Source: Trinickia soli (lineage in GTDB: Bacteria > Pseudomonadota > Gammaproteobacteria > Burkholderiales > Burkholderiaceae). Taken from it: a stretch of 64,000 nt of DNA. Below are positions 11,178 to 21,591 of this stretch, one piece after another (position 1 is the stretch's first letter; the number at the start of each line of letters is the position of its first letter). The notes under the pieces are model-generated. The model saw nothing but the letters and a program-made list of their open reading frames with translations. It ran no database searches and was not told the DNA's origin. The stretch covers positions 248,001-312,000 of the forward strand of contig NZ_PNYB01000002.1 of the NCBI RefSeq assembly GCF_002879855.1. Reading direction: 5' to 3'. The translations under genes and the position numbers were made by a program.

Positions 11178-12782
11178 ATGACCAACCCTCGCCCCCTGCC
11201 CGATCATCCGCCGCAGCTGCTTTCGCCGAACGATCGGCCATTGCCGCTCTTCACCGTGGCACAACTGCGCGAGCTCGAAGCGCGTGGCGCGGCAGGCTTG
11301 CCCGCCCATACGCTGATGGTCCGCGCGGGCGCCGCCAGCGCCCACTACCTGATCGAGCGCGCGGCGCACGAAGGTTCGCTGGCGACGGAGCACCCGGTCT
11401 GGATCGCGGCGGGGCCCGGCAATAACGGCGGCGATGCGCTGGTTCTCGCCACACGGCTTCGGCAGGCAGGCATCGCCGCCGAGGTCTGCATGCCTGTGGA
11501 AGTGAAAGCCGAAGACGCGCGCTGGGCGCTTGGCGAGGCCCGTGCCGCGGGTGTGCCCATTTCGCATGTGCCGCCCGCCTCGCTCGATGCGTTTGGTTGG
11601 GTCGTCGACGGGCTGTTCGGCATCGGCCTCGCCCGCCCGCTCGAAGGCATCTTCGCCGAACTTGCTGTGCGCATCGGCCGACGCGCGACGACGCACGGCC
11701 GCGTGCTAGCCCTCGATGTGCCGAGCGGGCTCGACAGCGATACGGGCAATGTCGTCGATGGCGGCCTCGCCGTTCGGGCCACCGAGACGGTCACGTTTCT
11801 AGGCGCGAAGCCGGGGCTTTACATGACATACGGGCGCGACCTGGCCGGCTCAGTGACGCTGGCGCCGCTCGGCGTGGATCTGCCCCCGGCCGCCGACGTC
11901 GCCCGATTGAACGCGCCGGCGCTGTTCGCGCCGCATTTTCCGGCGCGCTCATTCGCGTCGCACAAGGGCACTTTCGGCAGCTTGGCCGTCGTGGGCGGCG
12001 ACACCGGAATGTGCGGCGCGCCGATTCTGGCGGCGCGCGCCGCGTTGCACACCGGGGCCGGCAAGGTCCATGTCGCATTCGTCGGAGAAGGCGCGCCGGC
12101 CTACGATGCGCCTTATCCCGAGCTGATGCTTCATCCGCCCGGCACGTTGGCATTCGACGCGATGGATGCGCTCGCCGTGGGTTGCGGCATGGGGCGCGGG
12201 GCGAACGCCATCGCTTCGCTGCAGAAGGCACTCGGGTGCAACGCACCGCTCCTGCTCGACGCCGACGCGTTGAATCTGATCGCGTCCGACACGTCATTGG
12301 CGGGCGTGCTGACTGCAGGCGCCGTCAAGGGAGCCAGCGGCGCCGACGGAACGGCGCGTCCGTGCGTGTTGACGCCGCATCCGCTCGAGGCTGCGCGTCT
12401 GCTGGGCACCGACTCCACGTCTATTCAACGCGACCGGCTGGGCTCAGCCCGCGCGCTCGCCGCCCGATTCGCAGCGGTCGTGGTGCTCAAAGGTGCCGGC
12501 ACAGTCATCGCATCGCCGGACGGCCGTGCCGCCGTCAATCCAACCGGCAATGCGGCGTTGGCGACGGGCGGCACGGGAGATGTACTCGGCGGCATCATCG
12601 GCGCATTGCTGGCCGAGCGCCTGCCTGGCTATGAGGCAGCGCTGGCGGGCGTGTACCTTCACGGTTTGGCGGCCGAAACACTGACGGCCGGGGGTAGCGG
12701 GCCCGCTGGATTGACAGCGGGCGAACTCGCTCCGACGGTGCGTACCCTGCTCAATCGGTTGATTTACCCGGTCCGCGATTGA
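11178..12782 (+). CDS. nnr: Bifunctional NAD(P)HX epimerase / ADP-dependent NAD(P)HX dehydratase
   Basis: Repairs hydrated NADH and NADPH. The 534 residues form two fused domains. The N-terminal YjeF epimerase domain covers residues about 25-225, with GPGNNGGDALVLATRL and DVPSGLDSDTGNV. The C-terminal ribokinase-like dehydratase domain covers residues about 235-530, with HKGTFGSLAVVGG, LLDADALNLI, VLTPHPLEAARLLG and the nucleotide-binding NAALATGGTGDVLGGIIGALLA. The start at 11178 follows CCGAGAAGCAG. It is similar in length and architecture to E. coli Nnr (YjeF). No terminator is obvious before the convergent LprI-like gene. Confidence 0.95.
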   Translation: MTNPRPLPDHPPQLLSPNDRPLPLFTVAQLRELEARGAAGLPAHTLMVRAGAASAHYLIERAAHEGSLATEHPVWIAAGPGNNGGDALVLATRLRQAGIAAEVCMPVEVKAEDARWALGEARAAGVPISHVPPASLDAFGWVVDGLFGIGLARPLEGIFAELAVRIGRRATTHGRVLALDVPSGLDSDTGNVVDGGLAVRATETVTFLGAKPGLYMTYGRDLAGSVTLAPLGVDLPPAADVARLNAPALFAPHFPARSFASHKGTFGSLAVVGGDTGMCGAPILAARAALHTGAGKVHVAFVGEGAPAYDAPYPELMLHPPGTLAFDAMDALAVGCGMGRGANAIASLQKALGCNAPLLLDADALNLIASDTSLAGVLTAGAVKGASGADGTARPCVLTPHPLEAARLLGTDSTSIQRDRLGSARALAARFAAVVVLKGAGTVIASPDGRAAVNPTGNAALATGGTGDVLGGIIGALLAERLPGYEAALAGVYLHGLAAETLTAGGSGPAGLTAGELAPTVRTLLNRLIYPVRD

Positions 12783-12825
12783 CACGCGCGCCGCATGCGA
12801 ATGGGCGCTGCGCCAGCGCCTGTCG

Positions 12826-13680
12826 CTACTGAGCGGCGGCCTGTGCGGTAGGCCGCTCGACGATTTGCTCGTTCAGATAGGCGAAGTGGCGCTCGCGCGG
12901 CACCGTCGGCGGGACGGCCATCGGTTCGTCGGGCTTGCGGTCGAGATAACTGACGACGAGGTCGTCGCCGTTGATGGCGATGCCGATCGGCTGAATCCTG
13001 TCGCCGATCTGGAACGTCGTGCCTCGTCCGTCACCGAAAACCACGGCCGCGTAATAAAACGTTCCACTGCCCGCGCCTTCTTCGGATAGGAACAGGGCCA
13101 CGGCCGGCCGGCCACCGAGCACGCCGCCGACGTGCTCGGGCGGCTCGACGACGCGCGTCACGTCCTGCGCCGCCGAATCGGGCGCCGCCGGTTCGGTATG
13201 CTGCCCTCCGAGCAACGTCACGTCTTTGTTGCCCACGCGGTAAATGGCGTCTTTGTAATCGATCGAAGGTTGCGCGGGCTTTTGTTCGTGTGCAGCGGCC
13301 GCCGCGACCGTCAGGCCCAGATGCTCCGCTGCGCTTGCGCGCAATGCGTCGACGCGAAGTTGATAGGCGTTCGTGAGGCACGACACTTGTGCCCCGCAGG
13401 CATCGCGCGTGTCGTGCTCCCACTTTTGCTGGTCCGCCTGCACGCCGTCGCGGAAGTCGCGATACGGCATGCTGTCGGCGACGGGCTTCGCTTCGAGCAG
13501 CATGGCATAGTAGGCGCCCGCCCGAGCATCCAGTGCGCGCAATGCGCCATTCGCGCAAATGGCGCGTTCGCTCGGCAGGTGCGGTTTCGCACAGTCGATG
13601 CCGGCGGCCTGAGCGAACCCGTTCGAGGAAACACATGCAAGGAGCGCCGCGGCAGCGACGCATTGGCCCATTTTTTTCAT
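12826..13680 (-). CDS. Exported LprI-like (DUF1311) protein
   Basis: Predicted secreted protein of 284 residues. After a signal peptide (MKKMGQCVAAAALLACVSSNGFAQA), residues about 27-115 match the LprI/DUF1311 pattern: DCAKPHLPSERAICAN, LRALDARAGAYYAML, W-x-DTRDACG and CLTNAYQLRVDAL, with four cysteines likely in disulfides. Some LprI proteins inhibit host lysozyme; this is family knowledge and is not shown here. The remaining 165 residues are a less familiar domain. The start could be the first or fourth codon; the ribosome binding site is poor for both. It is convergent with nnr. Confidence 0.8.
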   Translation of the reverse strand: MKKMGQCVAAAALLACVSSNGFAQAAGIDCAKPHLPSERAICANGALRALDARAGAYYAMLLEAKPVADSMPYRDFRDGVQADQQKWEHDTRDACGAQVSCLTNAYQLRVDALRASAAEHLGLTVAAAAAHEQKPAQPSIDYKDAIYRVGNKDVTLLGGQHTEPAAPDSAAQDVTRVVEPPEHVGGVLGGRPAVALFLSEEGAGSGTFYYAAVVFGDGRGTTFQIGDRIQPIGIAINGDDLVVSYLDRKPDEPMAVPPTVPRERHFAYLNEQIVERPTAQAAAQ

Positions 13681-13992
13681 TTTTCGTTATGCAGTTGCGA
13701 GGTTGAGAAACGTCAGATGATAGCTCGCATCGGGCGCGTTTTGCGACGCTCTACCCCCTCATGCGCCTGTTGTCGGTCTACTGTCGGCATACTGTCGGCA
13801 GACCGTCGGGTTGGGTATTCGCGTCGTATGAGCGCCTTCGATGGCATCGCGATACGCGTTCGACCGGAGGCGAGGCGAACTACGAGCCTTCGAGGCGGCC
13901 GATAACGCCGTTATACTGATCGACCCCGGCGCAACCCCAGCGCCCGACCAAGCCTGGCTCATGAAAGAGCCCCTCTTCGTTAGACGAACGCC
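13681..13992. other. Intergenic region between the LprI-like gene and pgi
   Basis: This 312-base gap has no supported gene. It holds the helically spaced TGTCGG repeats at 13771-13809 and, near 13911-13916, a TATACT that could be a -10 box for pgi, with only a weak -35. The long frame open on the other strand from pgi across this gap is antisense shadow. Confidence 0.5.
13771..13809. repeat. Four TGTCGG direct repeats spaced exactly 11 bases
   Basis: TGTCGG begins at 13771, 13782 and 13793, and a degenerate CGTCGG begins at 13804. The bases between are similar (TCTAC, CATAC, CAGAC), so this is an 11-base unit repeated about 3.5 times. The spacing is close to one helical turn. It lies roughly 180-220 bases upstream of the pgi start. 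Confidence 0.75.
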
Positions 13993-15624
<1,632 letters not shown>

Positions 15625-15664
15625 GCCCGACGCGGCGCTCACCGGCGCTCAGGCGCCACAGCGT

Positions 15665-16372
15665 TCAGGCGGTGAGCGGGCTGGGTCGGACGACCCGGCC
15701 CGCGTCGATCGTAATCGTATGCGCGCAGCGGCGCGCGAGGTCGGCATCATGCGTGACCAGCACGAGCGTCGCCCCTTGCGCGGCGTTGAGTTCGAACATC
15801 AGATCGATCACGGCCTGCCCCGTGGCGGCGTCGAGGCTGCCGGTCGGCTCGTCGGCGAACAGCACGGCCGGGCGCGTCACGAACGCACGAGCCAATGCGA
15901 CGCGCTGTTGCTCGCCTCCCGACAGCAGCTTCGGGTAATGCCTTGTTCGCGCTCCCAGCCCGACTTTTTCGAGCAATGCCTTGGCACGCGCCGTGGCCTC
16001 TTGCGTATCGACCCCGCCTTGCAATTCGAGCGGCAGCCTGACGTTTTCGAGCGCAGTCAAATGAGGCATCAACTGAAACGACTGGAAGACGAAGCCGACC
16101 GCCCCGTTCCTGAGGCGCGCGCGCTCGTCTTCCGACAGCATCGCGAGATCGTGTCCGAGCAGGCGAACCGAACCGGACGTGGGATTGTCCAAGCCCGCGA
16201 GCAAGCCGAGCAGCGTCGACTTGCCCGAACCGGATGCGCCAACGATGGCAACGCTCGTACCCGCAAGGACACGGAGGTCGATGTCCTCGAGTATCGTCAG
16301 TTCTCCCGTTGCATCCTTGACGCGCTTGCATAAACTGCGCACTTCGATAATGGCATGGGTATTTTCTGGCAT
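15665..16372 (-). CDS. ABC transporter ATP-binding protein (YbbA/LolD-like)
   Basis: ATPase subunit of a MacB/LolD-type exporter family. From the ATG at 16372 it has 235 residues: Walker A GASGSGKST (residues 45-53), Q-loop VFQSFQLMPHLTALENV, signature LSGGEQQRVALARA, Walker B VLFADEPTGSLD and switch His in LVTHD. A farther start (16438) is possible, but its extra residues are the antisense of the tesA signal peptide. E. coli has the same divergent arrangement of ybbA and tesA. The partner permease (YbbP in E. coli) is not next to it here; pgi is, so its membrane partner is unknown. Confidence 0.9.
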   Translation of the reverse strand: MPENTHAIIEVRSLCKRVKDATGELTILEDIDLRVLAGTSVAIVGASGSGKSTLLGLLAGLDNPTSGSVRLLGHDLAMLSEDERARLRNGAVGFVFQSFQLMPHLTALENVRLPLELQGGVDTQEATARAKALLEKVGLGARTRHYPKLLSGGEQQRVALARAFVTRPAVLFADEPTGSLDAATGQAVIDLMFELNAAQGATLVLVTHDADLARRCAHTITIDAGRVVRPSPLTA

Positions 16373-17048
16373 GAACAAGCGTCGCTGGATTGTTGGTACG
16401 GCCGCCGCGGCCGCGATTGTGGCGTCAACCGTCGTCATAGCCGTCTCGCCGTTCGCCTCGTCGCCGGCTCACAGTGCCGAAACGACGAGGCCCGTCATCG
16501 TCGTGCTGGGCGACAGCATCTCGGCCGAATACGGCTTGCCGCGCGACACAGGATGGGTGGCACTGCTACGCAAGCGGCTGGCCGACGAGCGAATCGATTA
16601 TAGCGTCGCGAACGCGAGTATCAGCGGCGATACGACAAGCGGCGGGCGCGCACGTATGCCGGAACTGATGGCGCGCCTGAAGCCGTCGATCGTGATCGTC
16701 GAACTGGGCGCGAACGACGCGCTGCGCGGCGTGCCGCTATCGACGACGCAAGACAACCTGCGCACGATCGTCGAACAGGCGCAACAAGGGCGCGCGAAGG
16801 TCGTGCTCGTCGGCATGTATGTGCCGGCGAATTACGGCCAAGCGTACACGCAGCGTTTTCATGGCCTCTACAGCACACTGGCGCATGATATGCACGTGAA
16901 GCTCGTGCCATTTCTCCTCGCCGGCATCGAAAACCGGCCCGACATGTTTCAATCGGATCAGATGCACCCCTCGCAGCAGGCACAGCCGGTGTTGCTCGAC
17001 AACGTCTGGCCTGTACTGTCGCCGCTGCTGGGCAAGACCGGCCACTGA
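16371..17048 (+). CDS. tesA: Multifunctional acyl-CoA thioesterase I / lysophospholipase L1 (SGNH hydrolase)
   Basis: Periplasmic SGNH esterase acting on acyl thioesters and lysophospholipids. It has 225 residues with an N-terminal signal sequence (MNKRRWIVGTAAAAAIVAST...). Block I VVLGDSISAEYGL carries nucleophile S49, GANDALRG is block III, and D196/H199 lie in DQMHPS near the C-terminus. The ATG at 16371 overlaps the ATG of the divergent ABC ATPase gene within a single CATG. A bidirectional terminator follows at 17101. Confidence 0.93.
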   Translation: MNKRRWIVGTAAAAAIVASTVVIAVSPFASSPAHSAETTRPVIVVLGDSISAEYGLPRDTGWVALLRKRLADERIDYSVANASISGDTTSGGRARMPELMARLKPSIVIVELGANDALRGVPLSTTQDNLRTIVEQAQQGRAKVVLVGMYVPANYGQAYTQRFHGLYSTLAHDMHVKLVPFLLAGIENRPDMFQSDQMHPSQQAQPVLLDNVWPVLSPLLGKTGH

Positions 17049-17100
17049 GCGCAACTTCGTCTGGCGGGACGGCGGAGCCGCGGCGGTCGCGCCTTAAACA

Positions 17101-17126
17101 AAAAACGCGCCTTGCGGCGCGTTTTT
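17101..17126. terminator. Bidirectional terminator between tesA and ppiD
   Basis: An 11-bp perfect stem, AAAAACGCGCC (17101-17111) with GGCGCGTTTTT (17116-17126), has a four-base loop. A/T runs on both sides let it act for tesA on the + strand and for ppiD on the minus strand. Confidence 0.9.
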
Positions 17127-17134
17127 CTCGTCTG

Positions 17135-19066
17135 CTACTGCGAATCGGCTTGCGACCCGCCGAGCGAACCATACAGCTTGACCTTCGAGCGCTTTCGCAG
17201 CGACGCCATATACGCTTCCAACTGCGTTTGCGCGTCCACCTGCGCCAGTTGACGCTGTGCGGCCGTCAGGCGGTTCGGGTCGATCGGCGCCGGCGGTACG
17301 ACGCTGTTGATGCGGTAGATCGCGTAGCCGTCGTTGCCGAGATCCACGCCGACGTAACCGGGCAGTTTCGTGTCGTCGGCCTTGAAGATCGCACTCAGCG
17401 CGAGCGGCGAGATGCCCTGCGCGTCAGTGCGCGAGATCTTCTGCTCGGCCCCGAAGCCGGCCGTCGATTTCGACTTTTGCAGCTCGGCGAGCTTGGCCGC
17501 GCCATCCTTGCGGGCGAGTTCCGCGGCCTGCTCCGCGATATATTTGGCCTTGACCGCGTCCTTGATCGACGCGAGGGGCGGCGTAGCGGCACCCTTGTAG
17601 TCGTTCACATGGGCAGCGATCAGCGTGTTGTTCCCGACGTCGATCGCTTGCGTGTTGTTATGGTTCTTGACCGAATCGTCGGCAAACACGGCCGCCAGGA
17701 ACTTCGGATTGTTGAGCGGGCTGTCCGGCGGCAGCGCAGGGTTCGCCTTCGGCGTGACCGTCGCCGTCTGGATCGTCAGCTTGAACTTGTCAGCAGCCGG
17801 CTTCAGGCTCTTCGCCTGTTCGTAGACCGTCGACGTAAAGCCATCGGCATCGTCGCTGTAGGACTTCGTGGCCAGTTGCGTCTTCAGATCCTTGACGATC
17901 GCGTCCTTCACCTCGGCGAAGGGCTTCGTCGCCGCCGCTTTGACGTCCGTCGCCTTGATGATGTGATAGCCGAACGACGTATGCACGACGCTGCTCACTT
18001 CGTCTTTGTTCAAGGCCATCGCGGCCGTATCGAACGCCTTTTCGCCGGTCAGCACGCCGCTTGTCGACCAGCCGAGGTCGCCGCCCTTCGCCGCCGATCC
18101 CGGATCCTGCGATTCCTTTTGCGCGATCGCGGCGAATTGATCGGGGTGCGCCTTGACGTCGGCCAGCACCGCTTCGGCTTTCGCCTTCGCCTTCGCATCG
18201 TCGGCCGGGCTCGCCGATTTCGGCGAGGCGATCAGAATCTGGCTCACGCGCACTTCGCGCGGCGTCGTGTAGTGCGCGACGTTATCGTCGTAGTACTTCT
18301 TCGCGTCGGCATCGGTGGGCGACACGCCGGCCGCGAGCGTGGCCGGCGAAAGCACGAGGTAGTCGATCGTGGCCGTGGCGGGCGTGGCGAAATCGGCTTG
18401 ATGGGCGTCGTAGTAAGCCGACAGCTGCGCATCGGTGGGTTGAACCTTGGCCGCGTAATCGCTCGCATGCAACATGAGCGCTTGCACGACGCGCTGCGCC
18501 TCGGCGAGCTGAGCGACGCGCTCGGCCAGCGACTTCGGCGTAAACGCGCTGGCCTCGATGCTTTCGGGAATCTGCTGCATGGCGAGCCCGTAGCGCACGC
18601 GCTCGTCGTACTGCTCGGGCGTCATACCTTGCATCGCGAGCAGTTGCTTGTAGCGATCGATGTCGATCGAACCATCGGGCTTGCGCAGCGACGCGATGAC
18701 GGGGTCGGCCAGCAGCGCGCGGCGCACGGCATTGTCGGACGCCGTCAGGTGTTCGCGCTGCGCTTCGTCGGCCATGGCGCGCTGCTGGATCAGGTTGTCG
18801 AGCAATTCGCTGCGACGCGCCGGCGTATCGAGCGCCTTCGCATCGAACTGCGCACCGAGAAACTGGCGAGCCTGATCGAGCTGCTGGCGCATGGCGCTGT
18901 CGAATTCGGCGCGGGCGATCTTGTGCCCGTTCACGCTCGCCACGTTCGCGCTTTCGTCAAAGAAATTGCGAAAGCCTTGTATACCGACGAAACCCAACCC
19001 CGGTACGATGACCAGGACGAGCATGAGCATCATCAGGCGCTTATGGTTGCGAAAGAAATCGAGCAT
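17135..19066 (-). CDS. ppiD: Membrane-anchored periplasmic chaperone PpiD (SurA-N + parvulin)
   Basis: Chaperone for newly translocated outer-membrane and periplasmic proteins, anchored at the SecYEG exit. The ATG at 19066 gives 643 residues beginning MLDFFRNHKRLMMLMLVLVIVPGLGF, an N-terminal membrane anchor. A SurA-N-like chaperone region (residues about 35-200), a parvulin domain in the middle (VSQILIASPKSASPADDAKAK ... DLGWS ... SFGYHIIKATDV) and a long C-terminal chaperone region follow. Upstream in-frame codons are antisense to the phaZ leader and are excluded. In E. coli, ppiD follows hupB; here they are about 11 kb apart. Confidence 0.94.
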   Translation of the reverse strand: MLDFFRNHKRLMMLMLVLVIVPGLGFVGIQGFRNFFDESANVASVNGHKIARAEFDSAMRQQLDQARQFLGAQFDAKALDTPARRSELLDNLIQQRAMADEAQREHLTASDNAVRRALLADPVIASLRKPDGSIDIDRYKQLLAMQGMTPEQYDERVRYGLAMQQIPESIEASAFTPKSLAERVAQLAEAQRVVQALMLHASDYAAKVQPTDAQLSAYYDAHQADFATPATATIDYLVLSPATLAAGVSPTDADAKKYYDDNVAHYTTPREVRVSQILIASPKSASPADDAKAKAKAEAVLADVKAHPDQFAAIAQKESQDPGSAAKGGDLGWSTSGVLTGEKAFDTAAMALNKDEVSSVVHTSFGYHIIKATDVKAAATKPFAEVKDAIVKDLKTQLATKSYSDDADGFTSTVYEQAKSLKPAADKFKLTIQTATVTPKANPALPPDSPLNNPKFLAAVFADDSVKNHNNTQAIDVGNNTLIAAHVNDYKGAATPPLASIKDAVKAKYIAEQAAELARKDGAAKLAELQKSKSTAGFGAEQKISRTDAQGISPLALSAIFKADDTKLPGYVGVDLGNDGYAIYRINSVVPPAPIDPNRLTAAQRQLAQVDAQTQLEAYMASLRKRSKVKLYGSLGGSQADSQ

Positions 19067-19149
19067 GCGTGATCGGTTACGTTGGACAAAAACGCCCAAT
19101 AGTACAACAGGTCCAACGGCAGACGGCAATTTGGACCGAGGAGGCGACG

Positions 19150-20523
19150 ATGTTTTACCAGTGGCTCGAAACCCAGCGCGCGTTGCTGCGGTCGATCGAC
19201 GCGTGGGCCTCGCTGGCGGCGGCACCGTGGGGCGGTTTGCCGGGTTGCTCACAGGGCGCGCCGCCGGTCAGCACATCGGAACCGGACGAAGGCCGCTTTG
19301 CGCGCGTCGCGTTGCCCGGCTGCGACTGGATCTATCGGTTGATGCAAACGACGCCCGAGCCCCCGCCGTTCGGAATCGAAGCGGTGCAAATCGATGGGCG
19401 CACCATCAAAGTGTCCGAGGCGGTCGTCGATCGCACGGCCTTTTGCGAACTGCGACGGTTCGCTCGCGAACGGGAAACGACGCCTGCCCCGCCTGACGAA
19501 AGCGGCCCGGCAGTGCGACCGAAGCGTGAGCGGCGAGGCAAAGCAGCCGCTGGCGCCGCCGACGGCCCGCCCCCACCGTGCGTGCTGCTCGTGACCCCGC
19601 TCGCCGGACACCACGCCGTGATGCTGCGCGAGACGGTCCAAACGTTGCTCGAAGAGGCGGACGTCTTCGTCACCGACTGGGCGAACGCGCGTGACGTCCC
19701 GCTCGATCAAGGCCGGTTCGGCCTGGACGACTATGTCCTCGCGGTCGAGCGTTTTTTACGGCCGTTGACCGAACGCGGCGTGCATGTGCTGGCCGTATGC
19801 CAAGCGGCCCCGCCAGCGCTCGCCGCCGCCGCGCTGGTCGCCGCTGCCGGCGAAGGCCGTGCGCCGCTGAGCGTCACGCTGATGGGCGGCCCCATCGACA
19901 CGCGTCCGCATCCGACCATGATCGACCGGCTTGCCGCGACGCATGACATCGAATGGTTCCGCCGCACCGTCATCGACATCGTGCCGCCCCCCTACCCGGG
20001 GGCCGGTCGACGTATCTATCCTGGCTACCTGCAGCACGCGGCGATCGTCGCGGCACACCCGCACCGGCAATTGGCCCTGGAATCCCGCTATTGGACCAGC
20101 CGTATCTCGGGTGACGCCCAGGCCGTCGCCTCGAGCCTGCGCTCGCTCAACGAATATTCGGCCGTGCTCGACATGGACGAGGAATATTTCCTCGATACGG
20201 TTCGCGTCATTTTCCAGGAGCAGCGATTGGCGCGCGGCACGTGGTCGATCGGCGCCCGCCGCGTATCACCGGCGGCGCTGAGTGCTACGGCGCTTTGCAC
20301 AGTCGAAGGCGATCGGGACGACATCACGGGCGCAGGCCAGACGCACGCAGCGCACGACCTCTGTCGCGCCGTGCCCGATGCAATGCGCATGCGTCTGACC
20401 ATTAACGATTGCGACCATTACGATCTGTTCACCGGGCCGCGTTGGCACGACGTTATTCATCCGACGTTGCGCGAGTTTTGGATTTCCGCATCGGCAAGCG
20501 GGGCGAGCGGCGCGGTGCAATGA
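19150..20523 (+). CDS. phaZ: Intracellular polyhydroxyalkanoate depolymerase (PhaZ1 type)
   Basis: Hydrolyses stored polyhydroxybutyrate granules in the cytoplasm. It has 457 residues starting MFYQWLETQRALLRS behind a very good ribosome binding site (GAGGAGG). The alpha/beta-hydrolase core carries a cysteine in the nucleophile position (C217 in HVLAVCQAAPP), as in the PhaZ1 enzymes of Cupriavidus. The acid region is EGDRDDITG, and DCDHYDLFTGPRWHDVIHP near the C-terminus carries the catalytic His. It is divergent from ppiD, with 83 bases between the starts. It indicates a PHB-storing organism. Confidence 0.88.
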   Translation: MFYQWLETQRALLRSIDAWASLAAAPWGGLPGCSQGAPPVSTSEPDEGRFARVALPGCDWIYRLMQTTPEPPPFGIEAVQIDGRTIKVSEAVVDRTAFCELRRFARERETTPAPPDESGPAVRPKRERRGKAAAGAADGPPPPCVLLVTPLAGHHAVMLRETVQTLLEEADVFVTDWANARDVPLDQGRFGLDDYVLAVERFLRPLTERGVHVLAVCQAAPPALAAAALVAAAGEGRAPLSVTLMGGPIDTRPHPTMIDRLAATHDIEWFRRTVIDIVPPPYPGAGRRIYPGYLQHAAIVAAHPHRQLALESRYWTSRISGDAQAVASSLRSLNEYSAVLDMDEEYFLDTVRVIFQEQRLARGTWSIGARRVSPAALSATALCTVEGDRDDITGAGQTHAAHDLCRAVPDAMRMRLTINDCDHYDLFTGPRWHDVIHPTLREFWISASASGASGAVQ

Positions 20524-20775
20524 TTGCGCGCGCAACTGATTGCGGCTGCATGCGCTCGATCAGCCTCGAGCGAAATCGATTACATTTCACAGTCGAAATC
20601 ACTCCACCCGACTTTGCCACGAACGCTTGTAGGGGAATCCTTACACGCCTTCGTCAACACTTACCGCACTTTCAACCGCCGCCGATTTCTTTCATTTGGC
20701 CGACCTCCGATACTGTCATTCAGGAAATAGGCGCGCCCGCCCCCTGGCTATGCGCAGCTCCTTAACGGAGGTCGT

Positions 20776-21552
20776 ATGTTCAACGAAGCAGTTTTCGCCG
20801 ACGATATCGCGGCTCCATCTGCAGCGCCCGCGACATCTTGCACCGGCCGTGCGTCCAAGCCCGCTCGTGTGGCGCAGCAATGCACCACGTGTTCGATGCG
20901 TTCGGCTTGCATGCCGCAAACACTTAATGCGCAAGACCTCTCGCGCTTCGATTCGATCGTCAGCGCCACGCGTATCGTCAAACGCGGGGATTCGCTCTAC
21001 CGCGCGAACGATTCGTTCCAAAGTATCTATGCGATTCGCGCCGGTTCGTTCAAAACGGTCGTCATGCACCGTGACGGCCGCGAGCAGGTCACAGGTTTTC
21101 ATCTGGCCGGCGAAGTGCTGGGACTCGACGGCGTCTGCACGGAACGACACAGCAGCGACGCCATCGCACTCGAAGACAGCAGCGTGTGCATCATCCCTTA
21201 CGAGCTCCTCGAAGCGCTCTGCGCCGAATCGAGAACGCTTCAGCAACAGATGCTCCGGACAATGAGCGGCGAAATCGTGCGCGAATCATCGCTGATGATG
21301 TTGCTGGGCACGATGAGCGCCGAGCAGCGCGTCGCTTCGTTTTTGCTCAATGTGTCTTCCCGGATGAAAGCGCGTGGTTATTCCCCAGCCGAATTCAATC
21401 TGCGCATGACCCGCGAAGAGATGGGCAATTTTTTGGGCATGAAGCTCGAAACCGTGAGCCGCATGTTCTCGAAGTTTCAACGCGATGGGCTCGTCCATAC
21501 GCACGGCAAGCAAATCCGCATCGTCGATATCGACGCTCTCGGCCGCGTGTGA
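20776..21552 (+). CDS. fnr: FNR-type oxygen-responsive transcription regulator
   Basis: CRP/FNR-family regulator of 258 residues. The cysteine pattern is exactly that of E. coli FNR: C36-x2-C39-x5-C45 at the N-terminus and a fourth, C138, 93 residues later, so it should hold an oxygen-labile [4Fe-4S] cluster. The cyclic-nucleotide-binding-like beta roll occupies residues about 60-180, and the recognition helix is in MTREEMGNFLGMKLETVSRMFSKF. The ATG at 20776 follows AACGGAGG. A perfect FNR box lies upstream of narK at 56018 in this window, so the nar operon is a likely target. The 252-base upstream gap shows no clear autoregulatory FNR box. Confidence 0.93.
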   Translation: MFNEAVFADDIAAPSAAPATSCTGRASKPARVAQQCTTCSMRSACMPQTLNAQDLSRFDSIVSATRIVKRGDSLYRANDSFQSIYAIRAGSFKTVVMHRDGREQVTGFHLAGEVLGLDGVCTERHSSDAIALEDSSVCIIPYELLEALCAESRTLQQQMLRTMSGEIVRESSLMMLLGTMSAEQRVASFLLNVSSRMKARGYSPAEFNLRMTREEMGNFLGMKLETVSRMFSKFQRDGLVHTHGKQIRIVDIDALGRV

Positions 21553-21591
21553 TGTCGGCGTGTCACAGCGCGCGCTCGTGAGGCGCGTGGC

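Noticed and set aside
12800-12822. Terminator between nnr and the LprI-like gene
   Set aside because: A six-base GC stem (GGCGCT/AGCGCC) is present but without a T run on either strand.
17150-19072. 640-codon + strand frame opposite ppiD
   Set aside because: Antisense shadow; Arg-rich and without domain or ribosome binding site.
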